Below are positions 18,864-27,765 of a DNA stretch of 64,000 bases, in pieces (the first letter of the stretch is position 1; the number at the start of each line of letters is the position of its first letter). The stretch is taken from positions 5,864-69,863 of the forward strand of contig JAEZAW010000239.1 in the NCBI GenBank assembly GCA_023430315.1. Direction: 5' to 3'. The notes beneath the pieces were generated by a model. That model was not told where the DNA came from and made no database searches. It saw nothing but the letters and a program-made list of their open reading frames with translations. The position numbers and the translations under genes were made by a program. The stretch comes from Pseudomonadota bacterium. Its GTDB lineage: Bacteria > Pseudomonadota > Alphaproteobacteria > Rhizobiales > Hyphomicrobiaceae.

Positions 18864-18893
18864 CAATCTCCCCGCAACCGCTTATGGCTAGGT

Positions 18894-19187
18894 CTAAGTG
18901 AGATAAGCGAAAGCCATTATGGCGACGGCGAGTGCGCCTCCAATGGCGAAGTAGAATATGACTGGTCCCTGCGACGGGTCGGGCGACGGCCTTAGAGGAG
19001 GCCGCGCTCGTTCTTCCATTCGCCGTTGCTCAGGGGTCGGCGGATGTCCCGCGGCTTCATCGTCCGTGCCAAGGGGCGCCGCCGCGGGGTCCGGGTAGGC
19101 GACCTTTTCGCCGGTCCGCTCGCTGCTGATATCGGCGCGGATGCGGTCGACGGTGGGCGGCTCGGGTGTTCGCTTACGCTCCGGCAT
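18894..19187 (-). CDS. Small C-tail-anchored membrane protein
   Basis: 97 residues beginning MPERKRTPEPPTVDRIRADI. There is a long disordered, Pro/Asp/Glu-rich cytoplasmic part (DPAAAPLGTDDEAAGHPPTP), then one C-terminal membrane helix (IFYFAIGGALAVAIMAFAYL). It resembles uncharacterised rhizobial proteins with the same N-terminus. Function unknown. Confidence 0.7.
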   Translation of the reverse strand: MPERKRTPEPPTVDRIRADISSERTGEKVAYPDPAAAPLGTDDEAAGHPPTPEQRRMEERARPPLRPSPDPSQGPVIFYFAIGGALAVAIMAFAYLT

Positions 19188-19274
19188 GATTCGAGAACGC
19201 ACTGGAGGGGAGAACGTTGCGGCGGAACAATTCAAATCCCGTCTCGGTAAACCCCCGACTTTCGGCAGAAAGTC

Positions 19275-19580
19275 TTACTTCTTTCCAAGAAGCACCTGAG
19301 CTCTAAGCGTGATCGATTCACGAACTGCGTCGGCAAATTTCTGAAGGAGCCAAGGCAGAGTAACCTCGACGCGGACCGCCTTATCGCCAACGAGCAAGTT
19401 TCCGGTGACAGCCTGGCCGAAGGCCTTGAGCCGGAAGTCCATGCGTTCACCTGCCCATTGCTCATGCTCAAGTTTAAGGACAGGGAACATTTGAACTGTC
19501 CGCCCAAGTGCCGGCCGAAGTCGGCGAACGACTTCATCCTTGCTGAGCGAGTGGGAAACAGTGACGATCAGTGGTTCCAT
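19275..19580 (-). CDS. Polyhydroxyalkanoic acid system family protein
   Basis: 101 residues from MEPLIVTVSHSLSKDEVVRR. The pattern LEHEQWAGERMDFRLKAFGQ, GNLLVGDKAVRVEVTLPWLL and a KFADAV...LLGKK end fits PF09650, a family linked to PHA granules. An exact EcfG motif lies 45 bases upstream, tying storage-polymer handling to stress. An ATG five codons earlier is possible. Confidence 0.85.
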   Translation of the reverse strand: MEPLIVTVSHSLSKDEVVRRLRPALGRTVQMFPVLKLEHEQWAGERMDFRLKAFGQAVTGNLLVGDKAVRVEVTLPWLLQKFADAVRESITLRAQVLLGKK

Positions 19581-19624
19581 GTGATGTTCGCCCAAAGCGT
19601 GCCGCGGATTGGCATCGATCTTTT

Positions 19625-19649
19625 AACGGGCGGCATCAGTACAAGTTCC
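19625..19649 (-). promoter_or_regulatory. EcfG promoter before the PHA-system gene
   Basis: Minus strand GGAAC (19649-19645), 16-base spacer, CGTT (19628-19625), 30-45 bases before the candidate starts. Confidence 0.8.
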
Positions 19650-19916
19650 GGGATAGATTACCGTACCATACTCAGCCGCTTTCCACCCTGGGCGGGCTTA
19701 GACATCCATGTGAGGAGCTTCAGCTGGCATGACGATCAGAGCCCTTTCGTGTACGACGCTCTCCACATGTCCGTGATGGGCGTATGCTCCATGCCTTTCA
19801 TCTGGATTATGATGGCCTCCGAAGGCTGCCGTGACCTCGCTGCGTATTCGCGCGTCTCACGATCGTCGCCTCCGACGATAACCGGACTCGCTCCACGCCG
19901 ACAGGCTACGGTACGG

Positions 19917-20363
19917 CTATTTCGTGCGCTTCCAGCCTGCGCAGGCTGTCCCGCCGATCTGGGCCCCAGCAACGCACATCTTCATCTCGTCTCTTAAGAT
20001 GGAGACGCTTCGCCTTTGACTTTGTCCGTCACAGCCCGGGACGGTGCTTCCGTCAATCCGTGAGATGAACGCCCCGTCCTGTTCGGCGACAGACCAACTT
20101 CCGGTAGGGCGTTGCTCCCTGCCCGATCGCCTTGTTCTCATGGTCTGTTCCTGCCATCGCGTTGTTGGACGCGAACTTGGTACGTCCGTACGAAGCGATG
20201 GTCGCGAACCGACCGTTGCCGCCATAAATCGCAATTCCTTTGGATTTGATCCAAATCGCTGGATCTTCTTTCCATCTTGCTCGACCCACTGCTCTGAGAG
20301 TGACCACGTACCTACCGTTCGCTGCCTGAGTTCCAAGGCCGTGTTGAAAGAACATTGCGTCAT
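19917..20363 (-). pseudogene. Lipocalin-like domain protein with two compensating frameshifts
   Basis: Three blocks of the lipocalin-like (PF13924) family appear in order but in alternating frames. VGTWSLSEQWVEQDGKKIQR is frame A; IAIYGGNGRFATIASYGRTK plus KFASNNAMAGTDHENKAIGQ is frame B; GSWSVAEQDGAFISRIDGST to AGWKRTK is frame A again. The shifts are near 20246 and 20108. As written the gene cannot give a full protein. Confidence 0.7.
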
Positions 20364-20456
20364 CTCCCATGGTGTCCATGGCCTGATTTAAATATTTGCA
20401 TTCAAATCAAGAGAGGGCCTAAAAGGGTGCCTGATCTCAACGGGTGGAGCGCGTAC

Positions 20457-20813
20457 ATGGCTACGAACGGCAGACTTTCGGATAAGCAGGTGGTGGCGTG
20501 GTTCGCGGAGCTGGACTTTGACCGGCAAGCATCCCTGCTCGACAGCCTGAGCAGAATGCACCAGGAAGCGAAAAGTACCCGCATTAACGTGTTGCGCCGT
20601 GAACTCGCTGCATTAGAGAATGGCAATACTAACGGCACGTCGAAGAGCACGAAGAGCAGCAAGAGGAAAAGGAACGGCAAGGTTAAACTGGCGGGCATTA
20701 AATACCGCGACCCGGCGACAGGCGAGACGTGGGCCGGTCGCGGACGCATGGCGAGCTGGCTTGCAGCCAAGCAAAAGGCTGGCGAGAAAATCACCAAATA
20801 TCTCGTGAAATAG
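20457..20813 (+). CDS. H-NS/MvaT-type histone-like protein
   Basis: 118 residues: an N-terminal helical oligomerisation part (VVAWFAELDFDRQASLLDSL), a basic linker (KSTKSSKRKRNGKVK) and the H-NS C-terminal DNA-binding signature (IKYRDPATGETWAGRGRMASW). It likely silences AT-rich or foreign DNA, fitting for a debris-rich accessory region. The start ATG at 20457 is chosen because upstream codons are not protein-like. It stands alone. Confidence 0.9.
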   Translation: MATNGRLSDKQVVAWFAELDFDRQASLLDSLSRMHQEAKSTRINVLRRELAALENGNTNGTSKSTKSSKRKRNGKVKLAGIKYRDPATGETWAGRGRMASWLAAKQKAGEKITKYLVK

Positions 20814-21290
20814 GTACTGCCGAGACGCGCGAGTGCATTCCTTTAAAGGGCGCAATCTCTCGCAACAGCATGAACGGCGTCGGGTCCCGACGCCGCAATA
20901 GTGCCCAGTGATCCGGCGGGCGATGATCAAGTCCGTGGTCCTTCCCACTCTATGATATCGAAACGAGCAAAGCCCTAGATGCGGATCATCAACACCTTGG
21001 TCTCGCAATCCGTTGGTCGATCAACTAGTGGGAAATGATCATGCGAAACGCGATTTCTGCGCGAGCGCCTTTACCGCGCGCAGGTATGTCGAGGCGATGG
21101 GGCAAGTCGAGATGCGCGACCCATCGCCCAAATCGTGCGCGATTCCGAGCATCCCGCCGGTAGGCGCACGCGCGCTTTCTGGCACAGTTTCCCGACGGAC
21201 CGGGAGTGGGGGAAGGGGACCCGCTCAGCAGGAGGGAGCGGGTTTGAGCTCCAGCCGTAATGCCGCTCTTGCCGGAACCGAGGCCCCGTG
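20814..21290 (+). other. Stretch without a recognisable gene
   Basis: About 480 bases after the H-NS-like gene. No frame shows a recognisable protein, and no strong hairpin or promoter motif is seen. Confidence 0.5.
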
Positions 21291-21430
21291 ATGACGCCTG
21301 CCGATGTCGCGGCATGGGCTAACGTTCCGATGGATACGCCCATCATCACCTTGGCCGCGCGACTCGTCTGCTCGAAGTGTGGCCTGCCGGCCAGCGACTT
21401 TCGCGGCCATAATCCAACGCGAGGCTTCGC
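21291..21430 (+). pseudogene. Possible remnant of a small zinc-ribbon protein
   Basis: The frame reads DVAAWANVPMDTPIITLAAR followed by LVCSKCGLPASDF. A CxxC knuckle after a conserved hydrophobic stretch is reminiscent of rhizobial zinc-ribbon hypothetical proteins. Only the first CxxC pair is left and the frame runs into the next gene out of phase. Confidence 0.3.
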
Positions 21431-21466
21431 GAGGGCGGGGTGGGCGCCGCCGCGCCACCGCCATCC

Positions 21467-21491
21467 GGAACTTTCTCTCTGCTTCCTTGTT
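21467..21491 (+). promoter_or_regulatory. Near-consensus EcfG promoter, GGAAC-N16-TGTT
   Basis: One mismatch in the -10 (TGTT), 23 bases before the ATG of the PNPOx-like gene. The same TGTT/N16 variant recurs at 30435 and 61926. Confidence 0.5.
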
Positions 21492-21514
21492 GAAAGCGAC
21501 AGGAGGAGCATCCC

Positions 21515-22000
21515 ATGCCGACACCTGATGAGCTCAAGAGCAAATTTTGGAAGGCACTTAAATCAGACATGACGATGATGATCGGGCTTGACGGCATTGA
21601 GGATGGACATGCCCGCCCAATGACGGCGCAGATCGAGGGCGAGAGCGGCCCAATTTGGTTTTTTACGTCAAAAGAGAATGCGCTTTGCAGCAAGGCGGGT
21701 GACGGGGAGCGTGCGATAGCGACCTTCGCTTCGAAGGGACACGATCTGTTTGCGACCATACATGGCACGCTGAGGGAGGACACCGATCGTGCCGCTATAG
21801 ATAGACTTTGGAATCGTTATGTTGCCGCTTGGTACGAGGGCGGAAAAGACGATCCAAAACTTGCGTTGTTACGTCTGGATCCGGAACGGGCAGAGATATG
21901 GCTCGACGCATCGAGTGTTGTGGCAGGGATAAAGATGCTGCTCGGCGGCGATCCCAAGTCCGACTATAAAGACAAAGTTGCTAAGGTCGACCTGCGCTAG
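21515..22000 (+). CDS. General stress protein, pyridoxamine 5'-phosphate oxidase-like
   Basis: 161 residues with the split-barrel flavin-binding fold of the Pyridox_ox_2 family: MTMMIGLDGIEDGHARPMTA, GPIWFFTSKENALCSKAGDG, IWLDASSVVAGIKMLLG. Members bind FMN/FAD or F420-like cofactors; bacterial stress proteins of this group are used against oxidative or salt stress. A strong AGGAGG precedes the ATG, and a near-consensus EcfG motif lies upstream. The 270 bases after it hold nothing recognisable. Confidence 0.88.
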   Translation: MPTPDELKSKFWKALKSDMTMMIGLDGIEDGHARPMTAQIEGESGPIWFFTSKENALCSKAGDGERAIATFASKGHDLFATIHGTLREDTDRAAIDRLWNRYVAAWYEGGKDDPKLALLRLDPERAEIWLDASSVVAGIKMLLGGDPKSDYKDKVAKVDLR

Positions 22001-22271
22001 GCCGTGCGAGGCAGCCCTTGCTCGAATTGCGCGTGGCTCCGGCGGTGGGCAGATGGCCTAGATCGCGCTCGTTGTCTGCGGGCATCGTTCGTTCACTCTG
22101 CACTTTTGCCGAGCTACCCGCAGCGAATATCCAGCGGCCCCAGCCCGCACCAGTAGATGTGCGACATCGTCTTTCCCCAATCGTATCGAGCCGCGCTCAG
22201 CACACATCTGTCGATCAAGGGGGGCGGGCGTCGGTTCTCGGCAAATAATACGATCTCTGGCGACCGACGGA

Positions 22272-22631
22272 CTACGCACTTGGCCGATAGGCCCTGGCCT
22301 GGAGCAGAGCTTCGCTTTCGAAACATTCTAGCGCAAGTTTTTGCGCCAATAGAACATCCCCTTGCGCAAGCTCGCCGCTGGGTACAAAGCACCATTTCGT
22401 CGTGCAAACACCGTCAGTGTCGAACTCATCGATATTGATGGCAGTAAGATTTCGGACCACATAGCGACGTCCGGTGTCGCTACCGATTACCTCGAAGCGG
22501 CCGAAAGCATCGAATTGCGCACGTTGCGTGCAATTGAGATGAGAGCGTAAGAGTTCATAGGCTCTCTGCTCGGCGAGGCGGCGCTCTTTAAACGGCTGAA
22601 ACAGCCGAATGAATATCCGCGAAAGTCGCAC
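22272..22631 (-). CDS. Conserved rhizobial hypothetical protein (119 aa)
   Basis: Starts at GTG 22631, four bases after the stop of the upstream gene, so it is translationally coupled. The pattern FGRFEVIGSDTGRRYVVRN...WCFVPSGELAQGDVLLAQKLAL is a family seen widely in Bradyrhizobium-type genomes, with an N-terminal amphipathic helix. No function is known. It forms a two-gene GSR operon with 22635-22859. Confidence 0.75.
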   Translation of the reverse strand: MRLSRIFIRLFQPFKERRLAEQRAYELLRSHLNCTQRAQFDAFGRFEVIGSDTGRRYVVRNLTAINIDEFDTDGVCTTKWCFVPSGELAQGDVLLAQKLALECFESEALLQARAYRPSA

Positions 22632-22634
22632 GGG

Positions 22635-22859
22635 TTAGCCGCCACGAAGCGGGGGGATGAACAGGGTTTCCTCGATGTTCGGATCAAACCCGGACAACAG
22701 ACGCCCGGGCCCCCCGGACTCTCCTGGCACGACAGCGCGAAATCCCTTGGCCGCAAGATCCTTGAAGCGGGCTTGTGCGTCGGCCAATGATTGCAGGTCG
22801 GCTTTATCGAAGAAATGGCGGCTGTCACCTTGGGAATCCATCACTATCTGGACCGACAT
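22635..22859 (-). CDS. Small hypothetical protein of GSR operon (74 aa)
   Basis: MSVQIVMDSQGDSRHFFDKA, AQARFKDLAAKGFRAVVPGE and FDPNIEETLFIPPLRGG give a compact protein that I have seen as an uncharacterised rhizobial family. GAGGAG is 8-9 bases upstream of the ATG, and an exact EcfG motif ends 33 bases upstream. First gene of the pair with 22272-22631. Confidence 0.75.
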   Translation of the reverse strand: MSVQIVMDSQGDSRHFFDKADLQSLADAQARFKDLAAKGFRAVVPGESGGPGRLLSGFDPNIEETLFIPPLRGG

Positions 22860-22891
22860 TTGAATGTCTCCTCGCCTACCGTTGCGCAGGC

Positions 22892-22917
22892 AACGTTGCT
22901 ATTGGCTCCATCGTTCC
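22892..22917 (-). promoter_or_regulatory. EcfG promoter, GGAAC-N17-CGTT
   Basis: Minus strand GGAAC (22917-22913), 17-base spacer, CGTT (22895-22892), directly before the two-gene operon. Confidence 0.85.
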
Positions 22918-23731
22918 ATTGGGCGCGTGCGGTTTTTGTAAGCCCGACGTGGATCGCGCAGGTACAACCAGCAGTCGGAATGTTGCCACGAAGGCGCGAT
23001 CGAGCAGGACGGCACTGTTCGTCCACGGTCACCCTCCGGAAGGACTGGGTGTATCTGGCCGTTCTCGAGGCTGTTGGCCATGGCTGCCCGCTCTCGGATT
23101 CGTCTTCGCCATGATTTGATGTCCTAAGCAACGCAATGCAATAGTTGGCCATGTTGGACAGCCCGGCAGTCGGATGATGGTTGGGGCTTTTTGATGTGCG
23201 CGTCCGGCCCGCAGTCTCGCGGTTGTTTCGCTTAAACGGTGGGCTTCTCAAGGCGCAGGCGCGTTACAGCCAAAACGATCCGTCAAACACTGAGTGCCGC
23301 GTAAACCTCGCTGAGAGTTGTGCGTTCAGCCTTGCTGAATGTCACGCCGCCGAACCTAAAAAGCCGCCTTCTCTCGGGGACGGCTCAAAAAGTTGCGATG
23401 GACGCCGACGATCTTCCATTGGAGGGGGCAGGACGTCAGAGCGGCGGACATCGCTCCTGCGGACGTTTTATTGACTAAGGGCAACTGCTACGCCGCGGCT
23501 AATGCGAGCTGCAGTGTCGGGGCTTGGGGGGCATGGTCGAGGTCGTCGGACGCGGTGCGTCGACCGCCGCGCTGCCAGTGAAGCGATGCCATCAGGAGAT
23601 CAATGTCGAGCGTGTGTTGGTACTATAGCTCGGCGAGCGCGCGCCAAGTAAGGCAGTCCGCGCCTCGCTACTCGAAAATATGCGACGGTGACCAGCTGCA
23701 TTTTATCTGGGCGCCGGATTGGCATCAAACT
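22918..23731. other. Stretch without a recognisable gene
   Basis: About 800 bases. Several open frames exist but have shadow composition. None resembles a known protein, and no RNA gene or terminator is seen. Confidence 0.5.
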
Positions 23732-24184
23732 CTAGCGATCCTGAATCTCCTCCTGAGATCCATTGGCTAAGGTGCGGAGCATTGCTGCTTCCTCCTGAAG
23801 TTGATCGACACGAACATTAAGCAGGTCCCGAATGCTGACCATGCCGCAAGCGCGGTTGCCGTCGACCACTGGGATATGACGGATGCGGTGTCCATGCATG
23901 GCCGAGGCAACTTTTGCCACGTCATCGTCAGGTGAGCAGGTAATCACGTTCCTCGTCATAATCTCGGATACGGGCAAACTGGAAAGTTCGGTTTTGTGAA
24001 TGCACAGGCTGTAGGCAACATCTCGTTCTGACACAACACCATCGATGGTGATGCCGTCGTCACTCACGACCACTGCGCCGATGCGCCGCTCACGCAGAAG
24101 TCTCGACAGTGCCCCAACACTGTCCGATGGCCTGATTGTCACAACTAAGGAGCCTTTGCGCTTCAGAATCTCCAACACATTCAT
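23732..24184 (-). CDS. Two-CBS-domain protein
   Basis: 150 residues, two CBS motifs: VTIRPSDSVGALSRLLRERR / IGAVVVSDDGITIDGVVSERD (about 14-62) and MTRNVITCSPDDDVAKVASA / RIRHIPVVDGNRACGMVSIR (about 76-125), with a C-terminal helix. CBS pairs bind adenine nucleotides and act as energy or redox sensors; stand-alone forms are common in stress regulons. GGAGG is upstream. No GSR motif is found within 100 bases. Confidence 0.92.
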   Translation of the reverse strand: MNVLEILKRKGSLVVTIRPSDSVGALSRLLRERRIGAVVVSDDGITIDGVVSERDVAYSLCIHKTELSSLPVSEIMTRNVITCSPDDDVAKVASAMHGHRIRHIPVVDGNRACGMVSIRDLLNVRVDQLQEEAAMLRTLANGSQEEIQDR

Positions 24185-25046
24185 GCGCTCGCTGTCCTCC
24201 CTCGCATTTACTCAGTGCTAGCTAAATCGTAGCGCTTGTCATCCCGAGACGCCAGCCTTCGAAGGTGTCCACGTACAACGCCTTTACGAGAAACCCATCT
24301 ATCGAGCAGAACACGTGGTCGTTACTCGGACTGAGGTGAGGCGCAGTGATCCGCGGACTTCGGGCGGCCGTTTAAAGTGGGTAGACGACAACTGACCGCG
24401 CGTGTGTGCCAGAGGGTGGACGCATAACTCAGCGGAGACCGCCAAAGGAGGCTCGAGTCTGTCGAATGGTGTGATGCACGTCATCGACACCGTCATTCTG
24501 CCGCCCAAGAAACGAGCTAATGTCGCTACCAGGCATCATTGAACCGCGCTTGAGACACTCTGACGGCAAAGACAAATTAATTCTCATCACAATGGACAGG
24601 CGGTTTCCGACCTAGGCCAACGCAAGATCCCCCTGCGTCTTGTGGTTGGGATGCTCGGCGATCATTGTTGATACGACGCGGAGCAGCAGCGGCTGCAGAT
24701 GTTTGGTGCGGGCTCGGAACTCTCTCTCGGCATTGATCCCGGATTTGCGCCCGACATAAAGACGAAAGGTCGCGCTCCCCCGCGCGACCTTTCCTAAGAG
24801 GGTCGAACCCTGACTATAGGAGTCGGGCAGCCCCCTCGTGTGGCCGGCCTGAAGGACAGCACCGAGAAGTTCGAACCACAGGATGGAGATATCGCAGAGC
24901 TGAGGCTATCACATCCCCCGTTTGTGGGAGGAAAGCGGCAGCACGCAAATCGTGTCTCGGACAGTACGCTTCTGATCCGGCTTGGGGCATCATTCACGAC
25001 ACGATGTGGCCACGCCCCGAGTTTAGAGCATTACCAGAATTCCCGG
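24185..25046. other. Debris-like stretch without an intact gene
   Basis: About 860 bases with no convincing protein on either strand. It contains the inverted repeat at 24765-24792 and leads into the fused SDR/HD gene fragments. I read it as decayed sequence. Confidence 0.5.
24765..24792. repeat. Perfect 11-bp inverted repeat (hairpin)
   Basis: aaaggtcgcgc and its exact complement flank a 6-base loop (tccccc). No T-run follows on either strand and no gene ends nearby, so it may be an orphan terminator or the end of a lost element. Confidence 0.6.
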
Positions 25047-25280
25047 TCAGGAAGTCATCACTCTCGCGGAGCGGGCCCTTGTGCGCGTATTGTCGATGAG
25101 GTCGGCGAGTTTGATAAGTTTGGCTCCCCAGGGTGCTCTTCCGATGCGCCATGCGCTCACGGTCATCCGCGCTTTGCGGTTGCCCTTCTCAGCGTCGGTG
25201 AGCCGATAGGCGATTTCGCCAACCTCGGCGCCTAACGCTCCAATGACTACTTGGATTGTCGTCGGCGTGTCTGGCTTCGA
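25047..25280 (-). pseudogene. C-terminal fragment of an HD-domain (SpoT-like) hydrolase
   Basis: The minus frame reads [36 protein letters not shown] and WGAKLIKLADLIDNTRT to a stop at 25047. This is the EDTPT/LTD/KLADxIDN series of RelA/SpoT-type HD phosphohydrolases. The catalytic HD half is missing; it is replaced at about 25275 by the SDR fragment in another frame. Confidence 0.65.
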
Positions 25281-25386
25281 TCAGCTTTTTCGACTCTTCG
25301 GCATCCTCGTGCTCTTCCATATACGAAATGAGCACGTCGGCGCCTTCGCGCGCGTAGGCAATAGTAACGTCGCGGCCGATGCCACT
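25273..25386 (-). pseudogene. N-terminal fragment of a short-chain dehydrogenase (SDR)
   Basis: [20 protein letters not shown] and [18 protein letters not shown] match the Rossmann cofactor region of SDR oxidoreductases of the YhdG/glucose-dehydrogenase type (D-S-G-I-G-R...EGADV). It lacks the start and everything after about residue 90, and joins directly to the HD fragment. Confidence 0.7.
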
Positions 25387-25592
25387 CTCGGCCTGGAATT
25401 CATCCGGTATCACCACGGGTGTCATTGGCGCTCTCAGTTCCGGCTCGTTCCACTGGCAAGGAACTGGGGTGGCCGCGTGCGCGCCATGAGCGGGAAAAAT
25501 CGCCTTATATGCCAGATGTTGGTCGATCAACAGCAAGCCCAATCAAGGAGAAACAAAATGCGGTGTCTGGGAGGAGCGAGCTACTCGCCTCG

Positions 25593-26633
25593 TCAGATCG
25601 CGGCGAATAATGCCGGGGCGGTCCGAGGAAGCTGCTCGGAGGTGCACTGCCGCGGAGCCTTGTCGGGGCGCCATCGCAAAAGCCGTGTTCCGTGGCGGAA
25701 GCGGCGACCGGTGACATGGTCGTACAGTACTTCCACGACCAGCTTCGGTCGCAGCGGCCGCCAGTCGGCAGACCGTTCATTGCTCCAGCGACTCGGTCCG
25801 CCGGGTGCATCCCCTGTAAATCCCGGCGGAGCTATGAGCTTTTCAAGCCGCCTCGTCAGAGCGGGCTTATCTCGATCTGAGAGGGAAGACGTAAAGCCGA
25901 CATGATGCAGAAGGCCTGCGCTATCATAGAGGCCCAGCAGCAGGGATCCGACATGGCGGCCGCCTGTTTCATAGCGGAGGCCTCCAACGACGCAGTCCGC
26001 CGTGCGCTTGTTCTTGATCTTGAGCATGGCCCGCTCCCCAGGGCGATAAGCAAGATCGAGGCGCTTGGCAACGATCCCGTCGAGTGCAGTATGCCGGCCT
26101 TTGAGCCAGCGCTGTGCCGCCGCAAGCTCCTGGGTGAAGGGAGTGAGCGCAAGCCCTGGGGCCCCATCAAGGGCGTTGAAGAATGCCTCCAATGCCGCGC
26201 GACGCTCGATGAATGGGCGGCCCAAAAGCTCTGCCTTCCCTGAGCGCAGGCAATCGAAGGCTACGAGCGTAGCCGGCGTTTCCGCCGCGAGACGCTTGAT
26301 ACGGCTCTCGGCCGGGTGAAGGCGCATCTGCAAAGCATCAAAGTAAAGCTCACCCTCAAGCCGGATAATCAATTCTCCGTCGAGCACAAAACGCTTGGAT
26401 TTGATTGCCCTCAGGTTGGTCAGCAACTCTGGAAAGAAGCGCGAGAGAGACTTACCTGATTTTGCCTTGAGCTCGGTGTCGGCTCCATCACGGTAAGCGA
26501 GGCAGCGAAAGCCGTCCCATTTGGGCTCATATTGCCATCCCTCCTCCCTCGGAAGCGCATCGACGAGTCGCGCCTCCATTGGGACGAGCGCATGGAAATC
26601 GAATCTGTCTGACGTGCGGCGAGGTGGTTGCAT
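25593..26633 (-). CDS. ligC: ATP-dependent DNA ligase, LigC type
   Basis: 346 residues from ATG 26633; an upstream GTG at 26804 would overlap the Ku gene. Motif I is YEPKWDGFRCLA with the AMP-accepting Lys, followed by FVLDGELII (motif III), LVAFDCL, DGIVAKRLDLAYRPGER (motif IV) and MLKIKNKRT (motif V), then an OB domain (RPKLVVEVLYDHVTGRRFRH). LigC enzymes act as accessory ligases in Ku-dependent end joining or base repair. It lies 151 bases after Ku on the same strand, so the two probably share the EcfG transcript. Confidence 0.9.
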   Translation of the reverse strand: MQPPRRTSDRFDFHALVPMEARLVDALPREEGWQYEPKWDGFRCLAYRDGADTELKAKSGKSLSRFFPELLTNLRAIKSKRFVLDGELIIRLEGELYFDALQMRLHPAESRIKRLAAETPATLVAFDCLRSGKAELLGRPFIERRAALEAFFNALDGAPGLALTPFTQELAAAQRWLKGRHTALDGIVAKRLDLAYRPGERAMLKIKNKRTADCVVGGLRYETGGRHVGSLLLGLYDSAGLLHHVGFTSSLSDRDKPALTRRLEKLIAPPGFTGDAPGGPSRWSNERSADWRPLRPKLVVEVLYDHVTGRRFRHGTRLLRWRPDKAPRQCTSEQLPRTAPALFAAI

Positions 26634-26784
26634 GAGCGCGGCCTCAAATTCTAGGGCTCCACTGCCCCGTGGCTTTCGTGTGGGAACGCGCAGAGGCTGG
26701 CCGCGATGTTGCAGCTCTTCCGCCAATTCGGCCACCCGTGCGGGTCGCACGCTGCCCACTTTGCTTATCGTCAGAGCCGCCGTT

Positions 26785-27651
26785 TCAGGCCGCCTTGCGC
26801 GCACGCTTCCTGCGCTTGCGCGCAGGAGCCGTCTTCCTTTCGTCGGACTTTGTTTTCAGTGCCGCGGCTTTCCGGCCTTTGACGCTCTGGCGTAGGGCGT
26901 CCATGAGGTCGATGACGTTGCCGCGGTCCTCCCGTTGGGGGGGCACCTCGATGGTCTTGCCGGATGCCTTCCTCTTCACGAGCTTGCGCAGGGCCAGCTC
27001 GTATTCGTCTTTGAATTGCGAGGCATCGAAGCGGCCCGCCTTACTATCGAGGATGTGGCTCGCGAGCTCGATCATTTCCTTGGCAATGCGCGGGCTCGGG
27101 ATGCCCTTGAAGAACTCGGCTTCGTCGCGCACCTCATAGTCGTAGCGCAGGGTCGTCCCGAGCATCCCTTTGCCCCACGCCTCGACGGCGAGAATATGCT
27201 CGCGGTTCGCGAAGACAATGCGGGCAAGTGCAACCTTGCCTTTGTCCTTCATGGCGTCTCGGATGACGGTGAAGGCCTCCTCGCCGCCTTTGCCCTCGGG
27301 GACGATGTAGTACGGGCGCTCGTAATAGCGCTTATCGATATCTTCCTCGGGAACGAACTTGTCGATGTCGATGGTATGCGTGCTCTCGACCTCGACGGCC
27401 TCCAATTCCTCCGGCTCGATCTCGACATACTTGCCGCTCGGGAGCTCGTAGCCGCGGCCCTTATCGTCCTTGTCGACGACCTTCCCCGTCTCCTTGTCGA
27501 CCATCTGCTGGCGCAGGCGGTTACCGGTTTTGCGGTTGATCTGGTGGAAGTTGGTTTTCTCGGCCTGCGAGGACGCTGGGTAGAGCGCCACCGGGCAGGT
27601 CACGAGTGAGAGTTTGAGATAACCTTTCCAGTACGCGCGGCGGGCAGCCAT
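26785..27651 (-). CDS. ku: Ku, non-homologous end-joining protein
   Basis: 288 residues from [20 protein letters not shown] behind GGAGG. The Ku core ([57 protein letters not shown]) covers about 1-230. A Lys/Arg-rich tail ([12 protein letters not shown]) probably threads DNA. Ku dimers bind double-strand ends and recruit LigD, encoded divergently 114 bases away. An exact EcfG motif in the shared promoter region points at ku. Confidence 0.97.
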   Translation of the reverse strand: MAARRAYWKGYLKLSLVTCPVALYPASSQAEKTNFHQINRKTGNRLRQQMVDKETGKVVDKDDKGRGYELPSGKYVEIEPEELEAVEVESTHTIDIDKFVPEEDIDKRYYERPYYIVPEGKGGEEAFTVIRDAMKDKGKVALARIVFANREHILAVEAWGKGMLGTTLRYDYEVRDEAEFFKGIPSPRIAKEMIELASHILDSKAGRFDASQFKDEYELALRKLVKRKASGKTIEVPPQREDRGNVIDLMDALRQSVKGRKAAALKTKSDERKTAPARKRRKRARKAA

Positions 27652-27677
27652 CGAACACCTCCGGATGATTTCCCGCA

Positions 27678-27702
27678 AACGCTAAGGGAATGTTTTCGTT
27701 CC
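27678..27702 (-). promoter_or_regulatory. EcfG promoter of ku
   Basis: Minus strand GGAAC (27702-27698), 16-base spacer, CGTT (27681-27678), 26 bases before the ku start. Confidence 0.88.
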
Positions 27703-27711
27703 GCCTTTAGT

Positions 27712-27737
27712 GGAACGGACCGTCGCTACAGCCCGTT
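27712..27737 (+). promoter_or_regulatory. EcfG promoter of ligD
   Basis: GGAAC at 27712-27716, 17-base spacer, CGTT at 27734-27737, 28 bases before the ligD start. It lies back to back with the ku promoter, with only 9 bases between their -35 elements. Confidence 0.88.
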
Positions 27738-27765
27738 AGGTTCAAGCGGGAAACGTGGGAGCATC

